This document shows, in pieces, positions 1-11,703 of a stretch of 64,000 bases of DNA. The stretch covers positions 62,001 to 126,000 of the forward strand of contig NZ_WOCD01000001.1 in NCBI RefSeq assembly GCF_009728465.1. The letters are read 5' to 3'. How positions within the stretch are numbered: the first letter of the stretch is position 1; the number at the start of each line of letters is the position of its first letter. The notes under the pieces are model-generated. The model was given only the letters and a program-made list of their open reading frames with translations. It was not told the origin of the DNA and did not search any database. Both the position numbers and the translations under genes were made by a program. Source of the DNA: Psychrosphaera haliotis (GTDB lineage Bacteria > Pseudomonadota > Gammaproteobacteria > Enterobacterales > Alteromonadaceae).

Positions 1-2009
<2,009 letters not shown>

Positions 2010-2030
2010 CTAGGCAAAACTTTAACTGAC

Positions 2031-2047
2031 TACTGGTCGGACATCAA
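2031..2047. promoter_or_regulatory. FadR-like operator between fadH and sppA
   Basis: The sequence TACTGGTCGGACATCAA contains CTGGTCNGACAT, the core of the gammaproteobacterial FadR operator. It lies 49 bases before the fadH start, in the divergent spacer with sppA. E. coli fadH is FadR-repressed, so function and site agree. The match is seen; binding is inferred. Confidence 0.65.
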
Positions 2048-2137
2048 TAGTTTAATTTTGTTACATATCAATTCTGGTAAAGGTTTGCTAATTAATCAAC
2101 AATATCAGAAGAATTTTAACTCATTTTGGGACACTTT

Positions 2138-4018
2138 ATGTCTAATGAAATTTCTACCAATAAGAATTGGTTTTTCGATTTAATACGAGCTTGTTGGGGA
2201 GTTTTAAACTTTACCCGTAAGGCTGTACTAAATATTATTTTTATTTTCATCGCGATCGCGATATTTGCAGGCCTCTCTTCTAGTAACACCGAAAAGCCCA
2301 TAATCTTTGCTGAAAATTCTATCCTTGAGTTAAAACTCGTTGGCGACATCGTTGAAGAAAAAGCGGTAGTTGACCCTTACGCTGAAGTCATGAATGATGC
2401 ATTAGGCGGTGCCGACTCTCGCAAAGAGTTGTTACTAACAGATATTTTAAATGCTATCGATTTTGCTGCGAAAGATAACAAAATATCTATGCTGAAACTG
2501 GATGTACATGGTCTACAAAATGCAGGCTTGAGTAAATTGCAGGAAGTAGGTAATGCGCTACAACGTTTTAAAGAAACGAGCGGAAAACCCATAGTTGCAT
2601 ACGGTGACTTTTACACACAAGGTCAATACTATTTAGCAGCACATGCCGACACTGTAATTTTACACCCAATGGGCTCTATCATTCTGGATGGTTTTGGCCG
2701 TTACAATACTTATTATAAAAGTGCGCTAGACAAACTTGAGGTTAACTCTCACATCTTTCGTGTTGGCACATTCAAGTCAGCTATTGAACCTTATATTAGA
2801 GATGACATGTCTGCAGAGGCTAAAGAAGCAAATAATCAGTGGTTGAATGAACTATGGAACATGTATAAAACGGATGTTGCTTCACAACGAAAACTAGAAA
2901 ACACCCAATTTGACGAAAAACTATCTGCATTTTATGAAAAGTTTAAATCCGTTGACGGTGACTTTTCAGACCTAGCGTTAACAAATAACTGGATTGACAT
3001 GGTAATGACGCATCAAGAGTTTAATGCGTATTTACAACAAGAAATGAATTCAGAAGACGTTAACTACATCACTCTGAACAAATACCTAGACTTTGTTGAC
3101 CAATCGTATCCTATATTAGCTGCCAATAAAGTGGCTGTAGTTGTTGCTAGCGGCACCATTTATGATGGTAATGCAAAGCCTGGTGAAATAGGCGGACATT
3201 CAACAGCGAAGCTTTTACGAGACGCTAGACTTGATGACACTGTTAAAGCGATTGTACTCCGTGTTGATTCCCCAGGCGGCAGTGCATTTGCTTCTGAAAT
3301 TATCAGAAATGAAATTGAAGCGATAAAAGAGTCTGGTAAACCTATCGTAACCTCTATGAGCTCACTGGCCGCGTCAGGCGGATATTGGATTGCTGCTTCA
3401 ACGGATAAAATTTGGGCTTCTCCAAGTACGATTACTGGCTCTATAGGCATTTTTGGTATGTTCCTAACCTATGAAGAAACCCTTGCTAAACTTGGGGTGT
3501 ATACAGACGGCGTCGGAACAACAGAATTAGCTGGTTTATCAGCAGCTCGTAAGCTACCAAAAGCCATGGAAGATATTTTACAGCTGTCTGTAGAGAATGG
3601 TTATCGTCAATTCCTTAACCTAGTTGCTACAGAAAGGGACATGAGTATTAAAGAAGTTGATAATATTGCCCAAGGTCGTGTTTGGTCAGGCCAAACGGCT
3701 AAGGCCCTCGGCTTAGTTGATGAACTGGGCTTTTTTGACGATGCAATTAAAGGCGCTGCTGAACTAGCTAGTTTAGAAGACTATTCAGTGATCACGATTC
3801 AAGAGCCTGTGCTAGGCTTTGACAAGATAATTCAACAATTTTTAGGTATGGCTAAAGTGTATGCTCCACCATTGGCGATAGAAACAACAAGCCAACGTTC
3901 AAATCCATTCACATCGTTAGTAAATAAAATGTGGGATGATGCTACGGGCTGGATGAAGTTCAACGATCCTAAGCACATGTACATTTATTGTTTAGAGTGT
4001 GAAGCATTAACCCAATGA
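2138..4018 (+). CDS. sppA: signal peptide peptidase SppA, 67 kDa type (protease IV)
   Basis: Inner-membrane serine protease that degrades cleaved signal peptides. The product is 626 aa from the ATG at 2138, which has TGGGA a few bases upstream; an in-frame TTG at 2126 is less likely. One N-terminal membrane anchor (about residues 28-47) is followed by two tandem S49 domains. The Ser-Lys dyad is Lys213 (GTFKSA) and Ser413 (LAASGGYW), 200 residues apart as in E. coli Lys209/Ser409. The stop overlaps the ansA start, so the two are co-transcribed, as in enterics. Confidence 0.95.
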   Translation: MSNEISTNKNWFFDLIRACWGVLNFTRKAVLNIIFIFIAIAIFAGLSSSNTEKPIIFAENSILELKLVGDIVEEKAVVDPYAEVMNDALGGADSRKELLLTDILNAIDFAAKDNKISMLKLDVHGLQNAGLSKLQEVGNALQRFKETSGKPIVAYGDFYTQGQYYLAAHADTVILHPMGSIILDGFGRYNTYYKSALDKLEVNSHIFRVGTFKSAIEPYIRDDMSAEAKEANNQWLNELWNMYKTDVASQRKLENTQFDEKLSAFYEKFKSVDGDFSDLALTNNWIDMVMTHQEFNAYLQQEMNSEDVNYITLNKYLDFVDQSYPILAANKVAVVVASGTIYDGNAKPGEIGGHSTAKLLRDARLDDTVKAIVLRVDSPGGSAFASEIIRNEIEAIKESGKPIVTSMSSLAASGGYWIAASTDKIWASPSTITGSIGIFGMFLTYEETLAKLGVYTDGVGTTELAGLSAARKLPKAMEDILQLSVENGYRQFLNLVATERDMSIKEVDNIAQGRVWSGQTAKALGLVDELGFFDDAIKGAAELASLEDYSVITIQEPVLGFDKIIQQFLGMAKVYAPPLAIETTSQRSNPFTSLVNKMWDDATGWMKFNDPKHMYIYCLECEALTQ

Positions 4019-5028
4019 TGCAGAAAAAGAAGATATACATCGCCTATACAGGTGGAACCATAGGTATGAAAAAGTCTCCGCAGGGTTATATTCCTGTGGA
4101 GGGCTATATTACCGACGTTGTTAATAGCCTACCTGAATTATTTCGCGACGAAATGCCTGAGTTTGTTATTAACGAGTACAGCCCTGTAATCGACTCAAGC
4201 AATATGTCTCCAAATGACTGGCAGGTTATTGCTAATGACATTGCAAAAAACTATGACGAGTTTGACGGTTTTGTTGTATTGCATGGCACCGATACAATGG
4301 CTTATACCGCCTCGGCGCTGTCGTTTATGTTAGAGAACCTCAGCAAACCAGTCATAGTAACTGGTAGCCAAATACCCTTGTCAGAAATTCGGTCAGATGG
4401 CCAAACAAACTTATTAAATGCCCTCTATCTGGCTGCGAACTACCCTATTCCTGAAGTCAGTTTGTTCTTTAACAATAAACTGCTTAGAGGTAACCGCTCA
4501 ACTAAAGCAGACTCAACTGGTTTTAATGCATTTGATAGTCCTAACTTTGAACCTCTCGCTACGGCCGGTATTCAAATAAAAATTGAGGCAGGCGAAGTTG
4601 TTTCGCCTTCGAGTACTGAGCCTCTAAAAGTAGTGACGATTAGTGGTCAGCCTATCGGCGTAGTGACGCTTTACCCAGGCATTAGTCATACTGTAATTGC
4701 CAATGTGCTTGCACAACCGGTAAACGCACTTATTGTGCAAAGTTATGGCGTGGGTAATGCGCCTCAGGATAGTGCGCTTATTGCTGAGCTTAGGAATGCT
4801 CATGAACGAGAAATATTGATCGTCAACCGTACTCAATGCTTCCGAGGTCAAGTAAACATGGACGGTTATGCGACTGGGCATGTCTTAAAAGATGCAGGTG
4901 CCCTTTCAGCGGCAGACATGACGTTAGAGGCTTGCTTGACTAAGTTGCACTATCTATTAAGCCAAGATTTATCTTATGAACAAAGACGCTCGTTATTTAT
5001 TGACAACTTAAAGGGCGAACGTAGTTGA
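4015..5028 (+). CDS. ansA: type I (cytoplasmic) L-asparaginase AnsA
   Basis: Hydrolyses L-asparagine to aspartate and ammonia in the cytoplasm. The 337-aa product matches the family length. Both active-site threonine motifs are present: AYTGGTIGM near the N-terminus and LHGTDTMAYTAS around residue 90. No signal peptide is seen, which fits type I rather than the periplasmic AnsB. Two adjacent ATGs (4015 and 4018) overlap the sppA stop; homologues starting MQKK favour 4018. A strong terminator follows. Confidence 0.95.
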   Translation: MMQKKKIYIAYTGGTIGMKKSPQGYIPVEGYITDVVNSLPELFRDEMPEFVINEYSPVIDSSNMSPNDWQVIANDIAKNYDEFDGFVVLHGTDTMAYTASALSFMLENLSKPVIVTGSQIPLSEIRSDGQTNLLNALYLAANYPIPEVSLFFNNKLLRGNRSTKADSTGFNAFDSPNFEPLATAGIQIKIEAGEVVSPSSTEPLKVVTISGQPIGVVTLYPGISHTVIANVLAQPVNALIVQSYGVGNAPQDSALIAELRNAHEREILIVNRTQCFRGQVNMDGYATGHVLKDAGALSAADMTLEACLTKLHYLLSQDLSYEQRRSLFIDNLKGERS

Positions 5029-5064
5029 TAAATTTTTGTACATAAGACTTTATTTATAATGATC

Positions 5065-5096
5065 AAAAAAGCCGATTTAAAATCGGCTTTTTTGTA
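5065..5096. terminator. bidirectional terminator between ansA and the DUF349 gene
   Basis: GCCGATTT/AAATCGGC stem with an A-run on its left and a T-run on its right. It lies 40 bases after the ansA stop, between convergent genes, so it can serve both. Confidence 0.85.
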
Positions 5097-5102
5097 TAAA
5101 CA

Positions 5103-5145
5103 TGACCGTTCCTAAATAACGTTGACACTTATTTAGGACGGGTCA
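5103..5145. repeat. long imperfect inverted repeat next to the terminator
   Basis: Arms at 5103-5119 and 5129-5145 (TGACCGTTCCTAAATAA and its near complement) pair at 15 of 17 positions around a 9-base loop. There is no T-tract after either arm, so it is not a classical terminator. It lies between convergent genes. I did not see a second copy in the window. Confidence 0.6.
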
Positions 5146-5163
5146 CCAATCAGATTATTTTAC

Positions 5164-7929
5164 TCACTTTAAGAATACTTTTCTGATCCTGTTTACTAAA
5201 TCAACATCCTCTTTAGAGACAGCCCCGGCCGATAACCAGTCTTCTAATAACTCTTCTTGATTATAAGTTACACCTGATTCTAACTTATCCGTCATCATCG
5301 ACATTTGTACCGCTTTACGAGTATTATTATCCTGCTCTGGACTTTCTAAATCCGACATGATTTCTAGCTTAATTGTCGTCTCCAACCTATCGACCTTTGT
5401 ATTAGCATTAAGGGCATTTGCCCATGACGTTTTTAATACAGAGTTATCAATAGTATTTCCATTTGCTAAATCTTCTAAGCCATCAAAGAGTTGCTTGTAT
5501 TGATTAACTCGATTCGCATCTCTAATCTCAAGTTCACTGTTAGATAATTTATCCAGTAACGCTTTGTGAGCTTTAGAAACCTTATCAAAATCAGAACGTT
5601 CTAACTCTGAGCGTTCGATTTTTAGCGACTTAGCTTCTGCTTCTAGCTCTCGAAGATCTTTATTGTTATCAATCGCTGTCAATTTATCTTGATAACCTTG
5701 AATCGCTTCCAACAATCCTTTACGCAGCTCAGCAGACTTATCTCGAGACTCGTTTCTCGACGCGCCTAAATCATCAAACACCGCATTATTTACTTTTCTA
5801 AAGTCTGTCCAAAGTTGATCATCCACTTTACGTCCTGAAAAACCTATAAGTTTCCAGTCGGCTTGAAGCTTTTTCAAATGATTCGCTTTGTCTGCTAACG
5901 TTTGTTCTGACTTTGCGATTTCAGTTGCCTTTTCTAAAAGAGCAGACTTTAAAGCGCGGTTATTTTTATGCTGTTCAGCAATTTTAGCCTTAATCAATTT
6001 ACTACTTTCACTAAAACGCTTATTAGTCTCAGCTACTTTAGACTTATCTATTAAGCCTGTATCAAACCATAACTTAGTCAGCTTGTTGTTCAGTTGCTCA
6101 ACATCTTTCCAACTTGAAACGGCTTCACTTTGTAATTTCTGAGCTAACATTTCTAATTGCTCAATAATCAAAATTTTAGCTTGATAAGCCTTATCTCGTT
6201 CTGCTTCAAGCTCCGAGTAAAACGCTCTACAGACCTCAAATGCTTTTTCAGATGCAAGGTTAAATTGCTCATTAAGAGGATCGTCTTTTTCTAGACGACC
6301 TAATGACAACCAGTCACTTCTTAACACCTTAACTCTGTGTGCCTGCTCAGATGGGTCAACCAATGGTTTGCTTGCTAGTTGCTCTATTTGAGTTAGCAAC
6401 TCTTGACGTTTAGGTGCTGCAATTGACTGTTCAAGATCTTTTAATTTAGCTACTTCAGCAGCGCTATCTTGCCACGACTTTTCTATCTTTGACTGCTGGT
6501 AGTCATTTAATTCAGCGTACCAAGACTCAAGTTTATAAAATAAACCAAACGCCTCTCTATACTTGCCGTCTGTTATTAATTGACTCAATTCACTTTGCTT
6601 GCGTTTAAAAGATGAAAACTTTTTGTTTTGTTCTGTTTCTAACTTTTTCACGGCACTCGTTAAATTTGAAACTAACTCTTTAAACTCTCTACGCTTTTCG
6701 CTGTTTAATAACGCTTTTGATTCTAACTCTGCCCACTGAGACTTAACAGATTTAAGCTGCGGATTAAAATCATTCAGCGCTATTACAGATTCTGGTGGTG
6801 TCATTTCTTGGAGTTGTTTAATCAACTCTTGAGCTTGATTTTGAGCGGCTTTAATTTTTGGCAAGTCGATTAAGTTTCTTTGTAGCTTTTCAACTCTAGA
6901 TGTTATTTGAGATTTACTCGCTTCATTAATTTCGGCTTGCTCTACGCGGTTAGAAATTTCTTCTAACGTTTGAGTCATACCAAGTTCAATTTCACCATCG
7001 TTCTCAACGAGATTGTTCAAGTTGCGTTCAAAGTTCTCTAAATCACTCGTGAGCTCTTCGGTCACTCGTTTTTTTGATGCCTCTTTTTCACTACGCTCTT
7101 TAATATCTAAATAAGCTGACTCTAACGTCGATAGCTTTATTTTTAATGCTTCATCTAGCTTCTGATACTTACCAATTAATTCCGTACTTATATGTGAGTC
7201 TAACTCTAAAACTAAAGGACTTAATTCATTCCAAGTTCTTGTTAATTGGCTATATTGGCTAGATATTTCTACAAAATCACTTTTGTCTTTTAAGGCATTT
7301 AGCTGAGCTAAGGTTAACCGTGCTTTTTTGTCAGCTTGTGAAAGCGCTTCAGTATGCTGTTGAATAATCGCTAATTTAGATTCGACTTCAGCAAGGTTAG
7401 TGCCCTTTAGTTTTTTCTGTAGCTTTTTAAGTGCATTTGCATCATCTAACATTTGAATTGTTTTAAGCGATGTTTGATCTGATAAATGCCCAAGAATAAG
7501 CGCTTCGATAAACGACTCTTGTTTGTTTATTCTTTGTAGTGCAGCTTCTATTAATTCAGTGGTAGGTAGCTGGTATTTTATGTCGTTTATTAGTTGGCTA
7601 TTGCTGCACTCTTTAATGAAGTTTAATTTTTCAGAGTCACTAGCTAAGTCATTCGAATTTGACGTTAACGCTTTCTTAAGTTGATTTAATGCAAAGCGAT
7701 TAACGTCTTCATCTGCTTCTTTTTTTGCAGCTTGCCAAAACAATGAAAAGTCGTTTAACTTTTCCAGCGCTGCTCTGCGAACGGTTTTATCTGCGTCATT
7801 AAAGGCTAACTCATGAAGAATACTCTTTTGCTCTGAGTTTGACGTTTCCAACTCGCTAATTGAGCTAATTCGGTCACTGATTTTGTTGCTTTGCCATTTC
7901 TTCTTGCTAAATAGTTTTTTAAATATCAT
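5164..7929 (-). CDS. large DUF349-repeat coiled-coil protein
   Basis: A 921-aa cytoplasmic protein with no signal peptide or membrane segment. Residues 20-100 look HEAT-like (LAFNDADKTVRRAALEKL). The rest is highly charged and helical, with recurring aromatic modules such as SRSDWLSLGRL-, KLWFDTGLI- and QADWKLIGFSGRK-type segments typical of tandem DUF349 domains. No enzyme motif is visible and the family has no firmly assigned function. I chose the ATG at 7929 (MIFKKLF); a TTG at 7947 is possible. The start overlaps the end of yeaC, implying translational coupling. Family call confident, function unknown. Confidence 0.8.
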   Translation of the reverse strand: MIFKKLFSKKKWQSNKISDRISSISELETSNSEQKSILHELAFNDADKTVRRAALEKLNDFSLFWQAAKKEADEDVNRFALNQLKKALTSNSNDLASDSEKLNFIKECSNSQLINDIKYQLPTTELIEAALQRINKQESFIEALILGHLSDQTSLKTIQMLDDANALKKLQKKLKGTNLAEVESKLAIIQQHTEALSQADKKARLTLAQLNALKDKSDFVEISSQYSQLTRTWNELSPLVLELDSHISTELIGKYQKLDEALKIKLSTLESAYLDIKERSEKEASKKRVTEELTSDLENFERNLNNLVENDGEIELGMTQTLEEISNRVEQAEINEASKSQITSRVEKLQRNLIDLPKIKAAQNQAQELIKQLQEMTPPESVIALNDFNPQLKSVKSQWAELESKALLNSEKRREFKELVSNLTSAVKKLETEQNKKFSSFKRKQSELSQLITDGKYREAFGLFYKLESWYAELNDYQQSKIEKSWQDSAAEVAKLKDLEQSIAAPKRQELLTQIEQLASKPLVDPSEQAHRVKVLRSDWLSLGRLEKDDPLNEQFNLASEKAFEVCRAFYSELEAERDKAYQAKILIIEQLEMLAQKLQSEAVSSWKDVEQLNNKLTKLWFDTGLIDKSKVAETNKRFSESSKLIKAKIAEQHKNNRALKSALLEKATEIAKSEQTLADKANHLKKLQADWKLIGFSGRKVDDQLWTDFRKVNNAVFDDLGASRNESRDKSAELRKGLLEAIQGYQDKLTAIDNNKDLRELEAEAKSLKIERSELERSDFDKVSKAHKALLDKLSNSELEIRDANRVNQYKQLFDGLEDLANGNTIDNSVLKTSWANALNANTKVDRLETTIKLEIMSDLESPEQDNNTRKAVQMSMMTDKLESGVTYNQEELLEDWLSAGAVSKEDVDLVNRIRKVFLK

Positions 7930-8200
7930 CTTGATCAAACCTTGCAATGTCCATATCGGAAAGAAAATCTTTTTTAAGCTCTCGTTTTGATTTCATAACC
8001 ATTTCACCATTTGGTCCAACAGTAAAATGCTCGTCAGATTTAGCGACTTTACTTTGATAAGCCATTACCAACTGCAAAGAATCTTCTCTTTGTTTTTCTG
8101 TTAACTTTTGGCCATTTTGCCATTTTCCTGTTTCCACAGCATATTTTAAGTTTTCATAAACTTCTGGCGTTACCGCCGCTAACATTTGATCAAGGTTCAT
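7919..8200 (-). CDS. yeaC: YeaC family protein (DUF1315)
   Basis: A 93-aa soluble protein of the DUF1315/YeaC family, recognised by TPEVYENLKYAVETGKW and the conserved MVMKSKRELKKDF near the C-terminus. Function is unknown in all family members I know. It sits between the zinc-ribbon gene (11-base gap) and the DUF349 gene (overlap), so the three form one operon. The overlap with a DUF349 protein suggests joint expression, not a known role. Confidence 0.85.
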   Translation of the reverse strand: MNLDQMLAAVTPEVYENLKYAVETGKWQNGQKLTEKQREDSLQLVMAYQSKVAKSDEHFTVGPNGEMVMKSKRELKKDFLSDMDIARFDQDDI

Positions 8201-8211
8201 ACCGTTCTCTA

Positions 8212-8541
8212 CTACTTTTTAAGGCTTCGTTTTGCCCAAATAATTCTAAATCTATTAACAACATACCAAATAAAACCAACCAAAATACTGGCTTGCGCAG
8301 CAACAAACTGTGGTGAGGCTTTATCTTCAATGTTGTAATACGAAAAACAACCCGCTAAAAACAATAAGGTAGCTATAAACTGATGAGTTTGAAGAGATTG
8401 ATTGTATTTAAGCGATTTAATTTTACTCAAACTGTGAATTTTTTCTTCCGTCAGGTTTGTCATGTCTAATTCGCAATGAGGACAAACTTGTTGTTTATCA
8501 GAAATTGACTTGCCACACTGTGGGCATTTCATAATAGCCAT
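8212..8541 (-). CDS. zinc-ribbon protein with two membrane segments
   Basis: A 109-aa protein. The N-terminus holds a rubredoxin-like zinc ribbon with two CxxC pairs (CPQC at residues 6-9, CPHC at 20-23). Two hydrophobic stretches follow, about residues 54-69 and 80-97, then a basic tail. The ATG at 8541 has AAGGA seven bases upstream. It is the first gene of the unit with yeaC and the DUF349 gene. I recognise no specific family; a membrane-bound zinc-ribbon protein is all the sequence supports. Confidence 0.75.
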   Translation of the reverse strand: MAIMKCPQCGKSISDKQQVCPHCELDMTNLTEEKIHSLSKIKSLKYNQSLQTHQFIATLLFLAGCFSYYNIEDKASPQFVAAQASILVGFIWYVVNRFRIIWAKRSLKK

Positions 8542-8617
8542 TTAACATTCCTTCTAACTAAACGTCTAATTAAAAACATCTTTATTAACGTTATCTTACA
8601 TAAAACTTTAAGCTTTT

Positions 8618-8654
8618 AAACAAACAAAAGCACCTTAGTTCCCTAAGATGCTTT
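8618..8654 (-). terminator. terminator of the alanine symporter gene
   Basis: On the minus strand, AGCATCTTAG and CTAAGGTGCT pair over ten positions (one G-U) around a GGAA loop, followed by TTTTGTTTG. It lies 43 bases after the symporter stop. Confidence 0.8.
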
Positions 8655-8694
8655 TATGGTCTATTTGATTATTGTTCAAATATAACGGTTGGCA

Positions 8695-10368
8695 TTAACT
8701 ATCTTTCTTATGCTCGTCGTTAAATTTAACCCAATAGTCATCTACTGTTTCTTTCATTTCTTTACGCAGTAAGAAAATACCTAACAAGTTAGGAAGCGTC
8801 ATTACCACGATAGCCACTGCAGCCAAGTTCCAGATCAATGAAGTATCTGCAAATGAAGCCCAGAAGAAACCAGCAACATAAATAACACGGTATGGCATAA
8901 CTGAACGGGCACCTAACAAGTAGGTCATTGCACGGTCACCGTAGTAAGACCAAGCAATTGCCGTTGAGAACGCAAATAGTAATAGACCAATGGTTACTAT
9001 GTATTTACCAGATTCACCAAAGAAACCACGGGTAAATGCCTCTGTGGTTAATGATGCTGAATGGATAAGTGAATTACCGCGAACGATAATCTCTTTGTTT
9101 TTCAACAAACCATCAATAACATTTAATTTACCGTTGTATACGTGTTCACCAGGTAAAAGGAACACAACATCTTCAGCAAACGAACGAGAGTTAAGAATTG
9201 TAAAACCACCACTAACGGCCTTACCTTCTTTTACCATAATTTCACCTTGGTACGGTTTTACATCCGAACCAATCTCATTTAGGTAAGCTGATACTGACGT
9301 TAAGTCTGTTTCATTTTTTTGACTGTATTCGCCAGCCAAAATAAGCATATCTGAACGTTGGAAGTCATTTTCATGCTTCTCATGCCAAGCTCCCGACGAC
9401 AGGATTACCATACCCGTTAATGTACAAATGATAATCGTATCGATAAATGGTTCTAATATTGAAACCATACCTTCAGATACTGGCTCGTCAGCTTTAGCTG
9501 CAGCATGCGCGATAGGCGCAGAACCTTGACCAGCTTCGTTAGAAAACAGTCCACGGTTAACGCCTTTAGTGAATGCGTAAGCAAATGCAGCACCAACAAA
9601 ACCACCGGTAGCGGCAGAGCCGGTAAAGGCATCTTGGAATACAGAGATAAATGATGGTCCAAGGTTTTCTAAGTTGTATAAGATTACGCTTAATGCACCA
9701 ATTACATATAAAGTAGCCATTACAGGAACAACACGAGAGGTGATATAAGCAATACGTTTAATACCACCTAAAATAACCAGCGCTAACAAAATAGCTAACA
9801 CACCACCAGTTAACATATGGTCAAAACCAAATGAATCATTCATTGACTGAGCAATGTTATTGATTTGAGGCAAACTACCTGTACCAAATGAACTTACAAC
9901 TGTAGCAATAGCGAATAAAACCGCTAACCACTTCATGTTTAAGCGACGATCCATGTAGTACATTGGGCCACCGGCCATCGTGCCATCTTCAGTTTTTACG
10001 CGGTATTTATGCGATAAGGTAACTTCAACAAACTTTGTTGTCATACCGAAAAAAGCCGTCATCCACATCCAGAATAAAGCTGCTGGGCCACCGATTGATA
10101 ATGCTAGTGCAACACCACCGATGTTACCTGTACCTACCGTACCAGATAAAGCTGTAGACAAAGCTTGGAAATGGTTAGTATCACCTTCCGCACCTTTTTT
10201 GTCGTATTTTCCGGTCACTACTTTCCAAGCATGTTTGAAGTAGCGAATTTGTGGAAATTTAAGATAGATGGTGAAAAATATACCCACGCCTAACAGCACA
10301 TATGGAAACCACGGTGAGCTTCCTAATATGCCATCAAGAAACAAGAGTAAATCGTTAAATGCGTTCAC
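8695..10368 (-). CDS. alanine/glycine:cation symporter, AGCS family
   Basis: Inner-membrane Na+-coupled uptake of alanine or glycine. The family signatures are present: [15 protein letters not shown] near residue 70 and the [11 protein letters not shown] loop near 135, with [13 protein letters not shown] near 272. The protein is 557 aa, longer than the usual 450-500. The excess is a soluble stretch at roughly residues 325-435 between two membrane segments. Single-gene transcript: its own terminator follows, and the M14 gene upstream ends in another. Confidence 0.9.
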   Translation of the reverse strand: MNAFNDLLLFLDGILGSSPWFPYVLLGVGIFFTIYLKFPQIRYFKHAWKVVTGKYDKKGAEGDTNHFQALSTALSGTVGTGNIGGVALALSIGGPAALFWMWMTAFFGMTTKFVEVTLSHKYRVKTEDGTMAGGPMYYMDRRLNMKWLAVLFAIATVVSSFGTGSLPQINNIAQSMNDSFGFDHMLTGGVLAILLALVILGGIKRIAYITSRVVPVMATLYVIGALSVILYNLENLGPSFISVFQDAFTGSAATGGFVGAAFAYAFTKGVNRGLFSNEAGQGSAPIAHAAAKADEPVSEGMVSILEPFIDTIIICTLTGMVILSSGAWHEKHENDFQRSDMLILAGEYSQKNETDLTSVSAYLNEIGSDVKPYQGEIMVKEGKAVSGGFTILNSRSFAEDVVFLLPGEHVYNGKLNVIDGLLKNKEIIVRGNSLIHSASLTTEAFTRGFFGESGKYIVTIGLLLFAFSTAIAWSYYGDRAMTYLLGARSVMPYRVIYVAGFFWASFADTSLIWNLAAVAIVVMTLPNLLGIFLLRKEMKETVDDYWVKFNDEHKKDS

Positions 10369-10454
10369 TGGTTATTCCTTTTTAAAGTTATATAAAATTA
10401 TTATTTTTATTTATTGTTTTAATGGTTAAATCTTATCTTGAATACTTTTATAGC

Positions 10455-10484
10455 AAAAAAGGGCTAAATAGCCCTTCTTTTTTA
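10455..10484 (-). terminator. terminator of the M14 carboxypeptidase gene
   Basis: GGGCT/AGCCC stem with AAAT loop flanked by A-runs and T-runs. On the minus strand it directly follows the carboxypeptidase stop at 10482 and ends in TTTTTT. Confidence 0.8.
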
Positions 10485-11609
10485 TCTTAACTGATCAATA
10501 ACTGCGTAAACGGCCGTTAATGCGTCCGCGCCAAACTTCGCCGATCGTACATCATTCCAGCCATACATAGCATCAGGAGCATCGTTGTGATCTTTAAATG
10601 GCATTTCCACTGTGTAAGACAAACATTTGAACTGCTCTCCTACCCATGCCGCCCCTACTGTAGGGTTAGCTTCACCAGGCTTATCTTTTGAGTAACCATG
10701 TACATCTTGGAACTCTGGTGTTGCAGCTGCATACGCTGCTTTAAAGGTTTCTTCTAACGTTTGGTGACGAGCATCATAGCTCTTGATGCCTTCACAACCC
10801 GCAACAAAGTTATATGGAATAGCCTCATCGCCGTGAATATCTAAAAATAGGTCAACACCTACTTCTTTCATCTTTTCAGTCACTAAATACACTTCAGGGC
10901 TTTTATCCATGCTTGGCTCTAGCCACTCACGGTTTAAATTGGTTCCAACTGCGTTAGTTCGCAAATGACCACGAGCAGAGCCATCTGGGTTCATGTTTGG
11001 AACAACATAAAACACAGCTTTATCTAACAATAGTCTAGAAGTCGCGTCATCAGCATCAAACAATCTATCTAATAGCCCTTCAACATACCATTCAGCCATA
11101 GATTCGCCTGGATGTTGACGCGCCGTAATCCAAATTGATTTCTTACCAGGCTGCGGAACACCTATTTGCAGTAAAGACATGTCTCTACCGTCTAATGTCT
11201 CGCCTAAGGTAATAAGCTGAGTATCAGGGTTCAATTGAGATTGATGAATAAGGTCTAGGTGTCTTTCATAAGAGTAAGGAACAAAGTAGGCATAAAAGAC
11301 ATTGTCAAAGTCAGGGATGTGATTAATAACCAATTCACCATCTTTGTACTCAGAGTTCACTCTGAACCAAGTTTCACGGTCATAAGAAGCCATTGCTTGA
11401 TAGTTTTCCCAGCCCTCTGGGTACGCTGCATCTTTTGCGTTAGTAATACGAAGGATGTGCTCTTCGCCGGCTGTCGTTTCTAATTTAAAGTGAAACCACT
11501 GATAAAAATCTGATTGATGATCTTTATCAATAGAAAGTTGGATATTTTTTGCATCTGAAATATCAACAACATTAATATTCCCGCTATCGAAGTTACTGGT
11601 TATTCTCAT
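10482..11609 (-). CDS. M14 family zinc carboxypeptidase, cytosolic (CCP-like)
   Basis: A 375-aa metallocarboxypeptidase of the cytosolic carboxypeptidase subgroup. Residues 1-115 form the beta-rich N-terminal domain of CCPs (ending YAYFVPYSYERH). The catalytic domain has zinc ligands His166 and Glu169 (RQHPGES) and His259 (DIHGDE), and general base Glu335 (YTVEMPF). NMNPDGSARGH and NLNREW are also conserved. No signal peptide, so it acts in the cytoplasm. Substrates of bacterial members are not established. Single gene between terminators. Confidence 0.9.
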   Translation of the reverse strand: MRITSNFDSGNINVVDISDAKNIQLSIDKDHQSDFYQWFHFKLETTAGEEHILRITNAKDAAYPEGWENYQAMASYDRETWFRVNSEYKDGELVINHIPDFDNVFYAYFVPYSYERHLDLIHQSQLNPDTQLITLGETLDGRDMSLLQIGVPQPGKKSIWITARQHPGESMAEWYVEGLLDRLFDADDATSRLLLDKAVFYVVPNMNPDGSARGHLRTNAVGTNLNREWLEPSMDKSPEVYLVTEKMKEVGVDLFLDIHGDEAIPYNFVAGCEGIKSYDARHQTLEETFKAAYAAATPEFQDVHGYSKDKPGEANPTVGAAWVGEQFKCLSYTVEMPFKDHNDAPDAMYGWNDVRSAKFGADALTAVYAVIDQLR

Positions 11610-11654
11610 TCTTATTTGATCCGTGAACTGTAAAATCTAACCAAGGTTAACATA

Positions 11655-11676
11655 TAAAAAGCGGCTCTAGCCACTA
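11655..11676 (-). terminator. terminator of the TlpA-like gene
   Basis: On the minus strand AGTGGCT and AGCCGCT pair (one G-U) and are followed by TTTTTA. It lies about 30 bases after the stop at 11704. Confidence 0.6.
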
Positions 11677-11703
11677 TTTATAGTTTGGATCAATGATCTA
11701 TGC

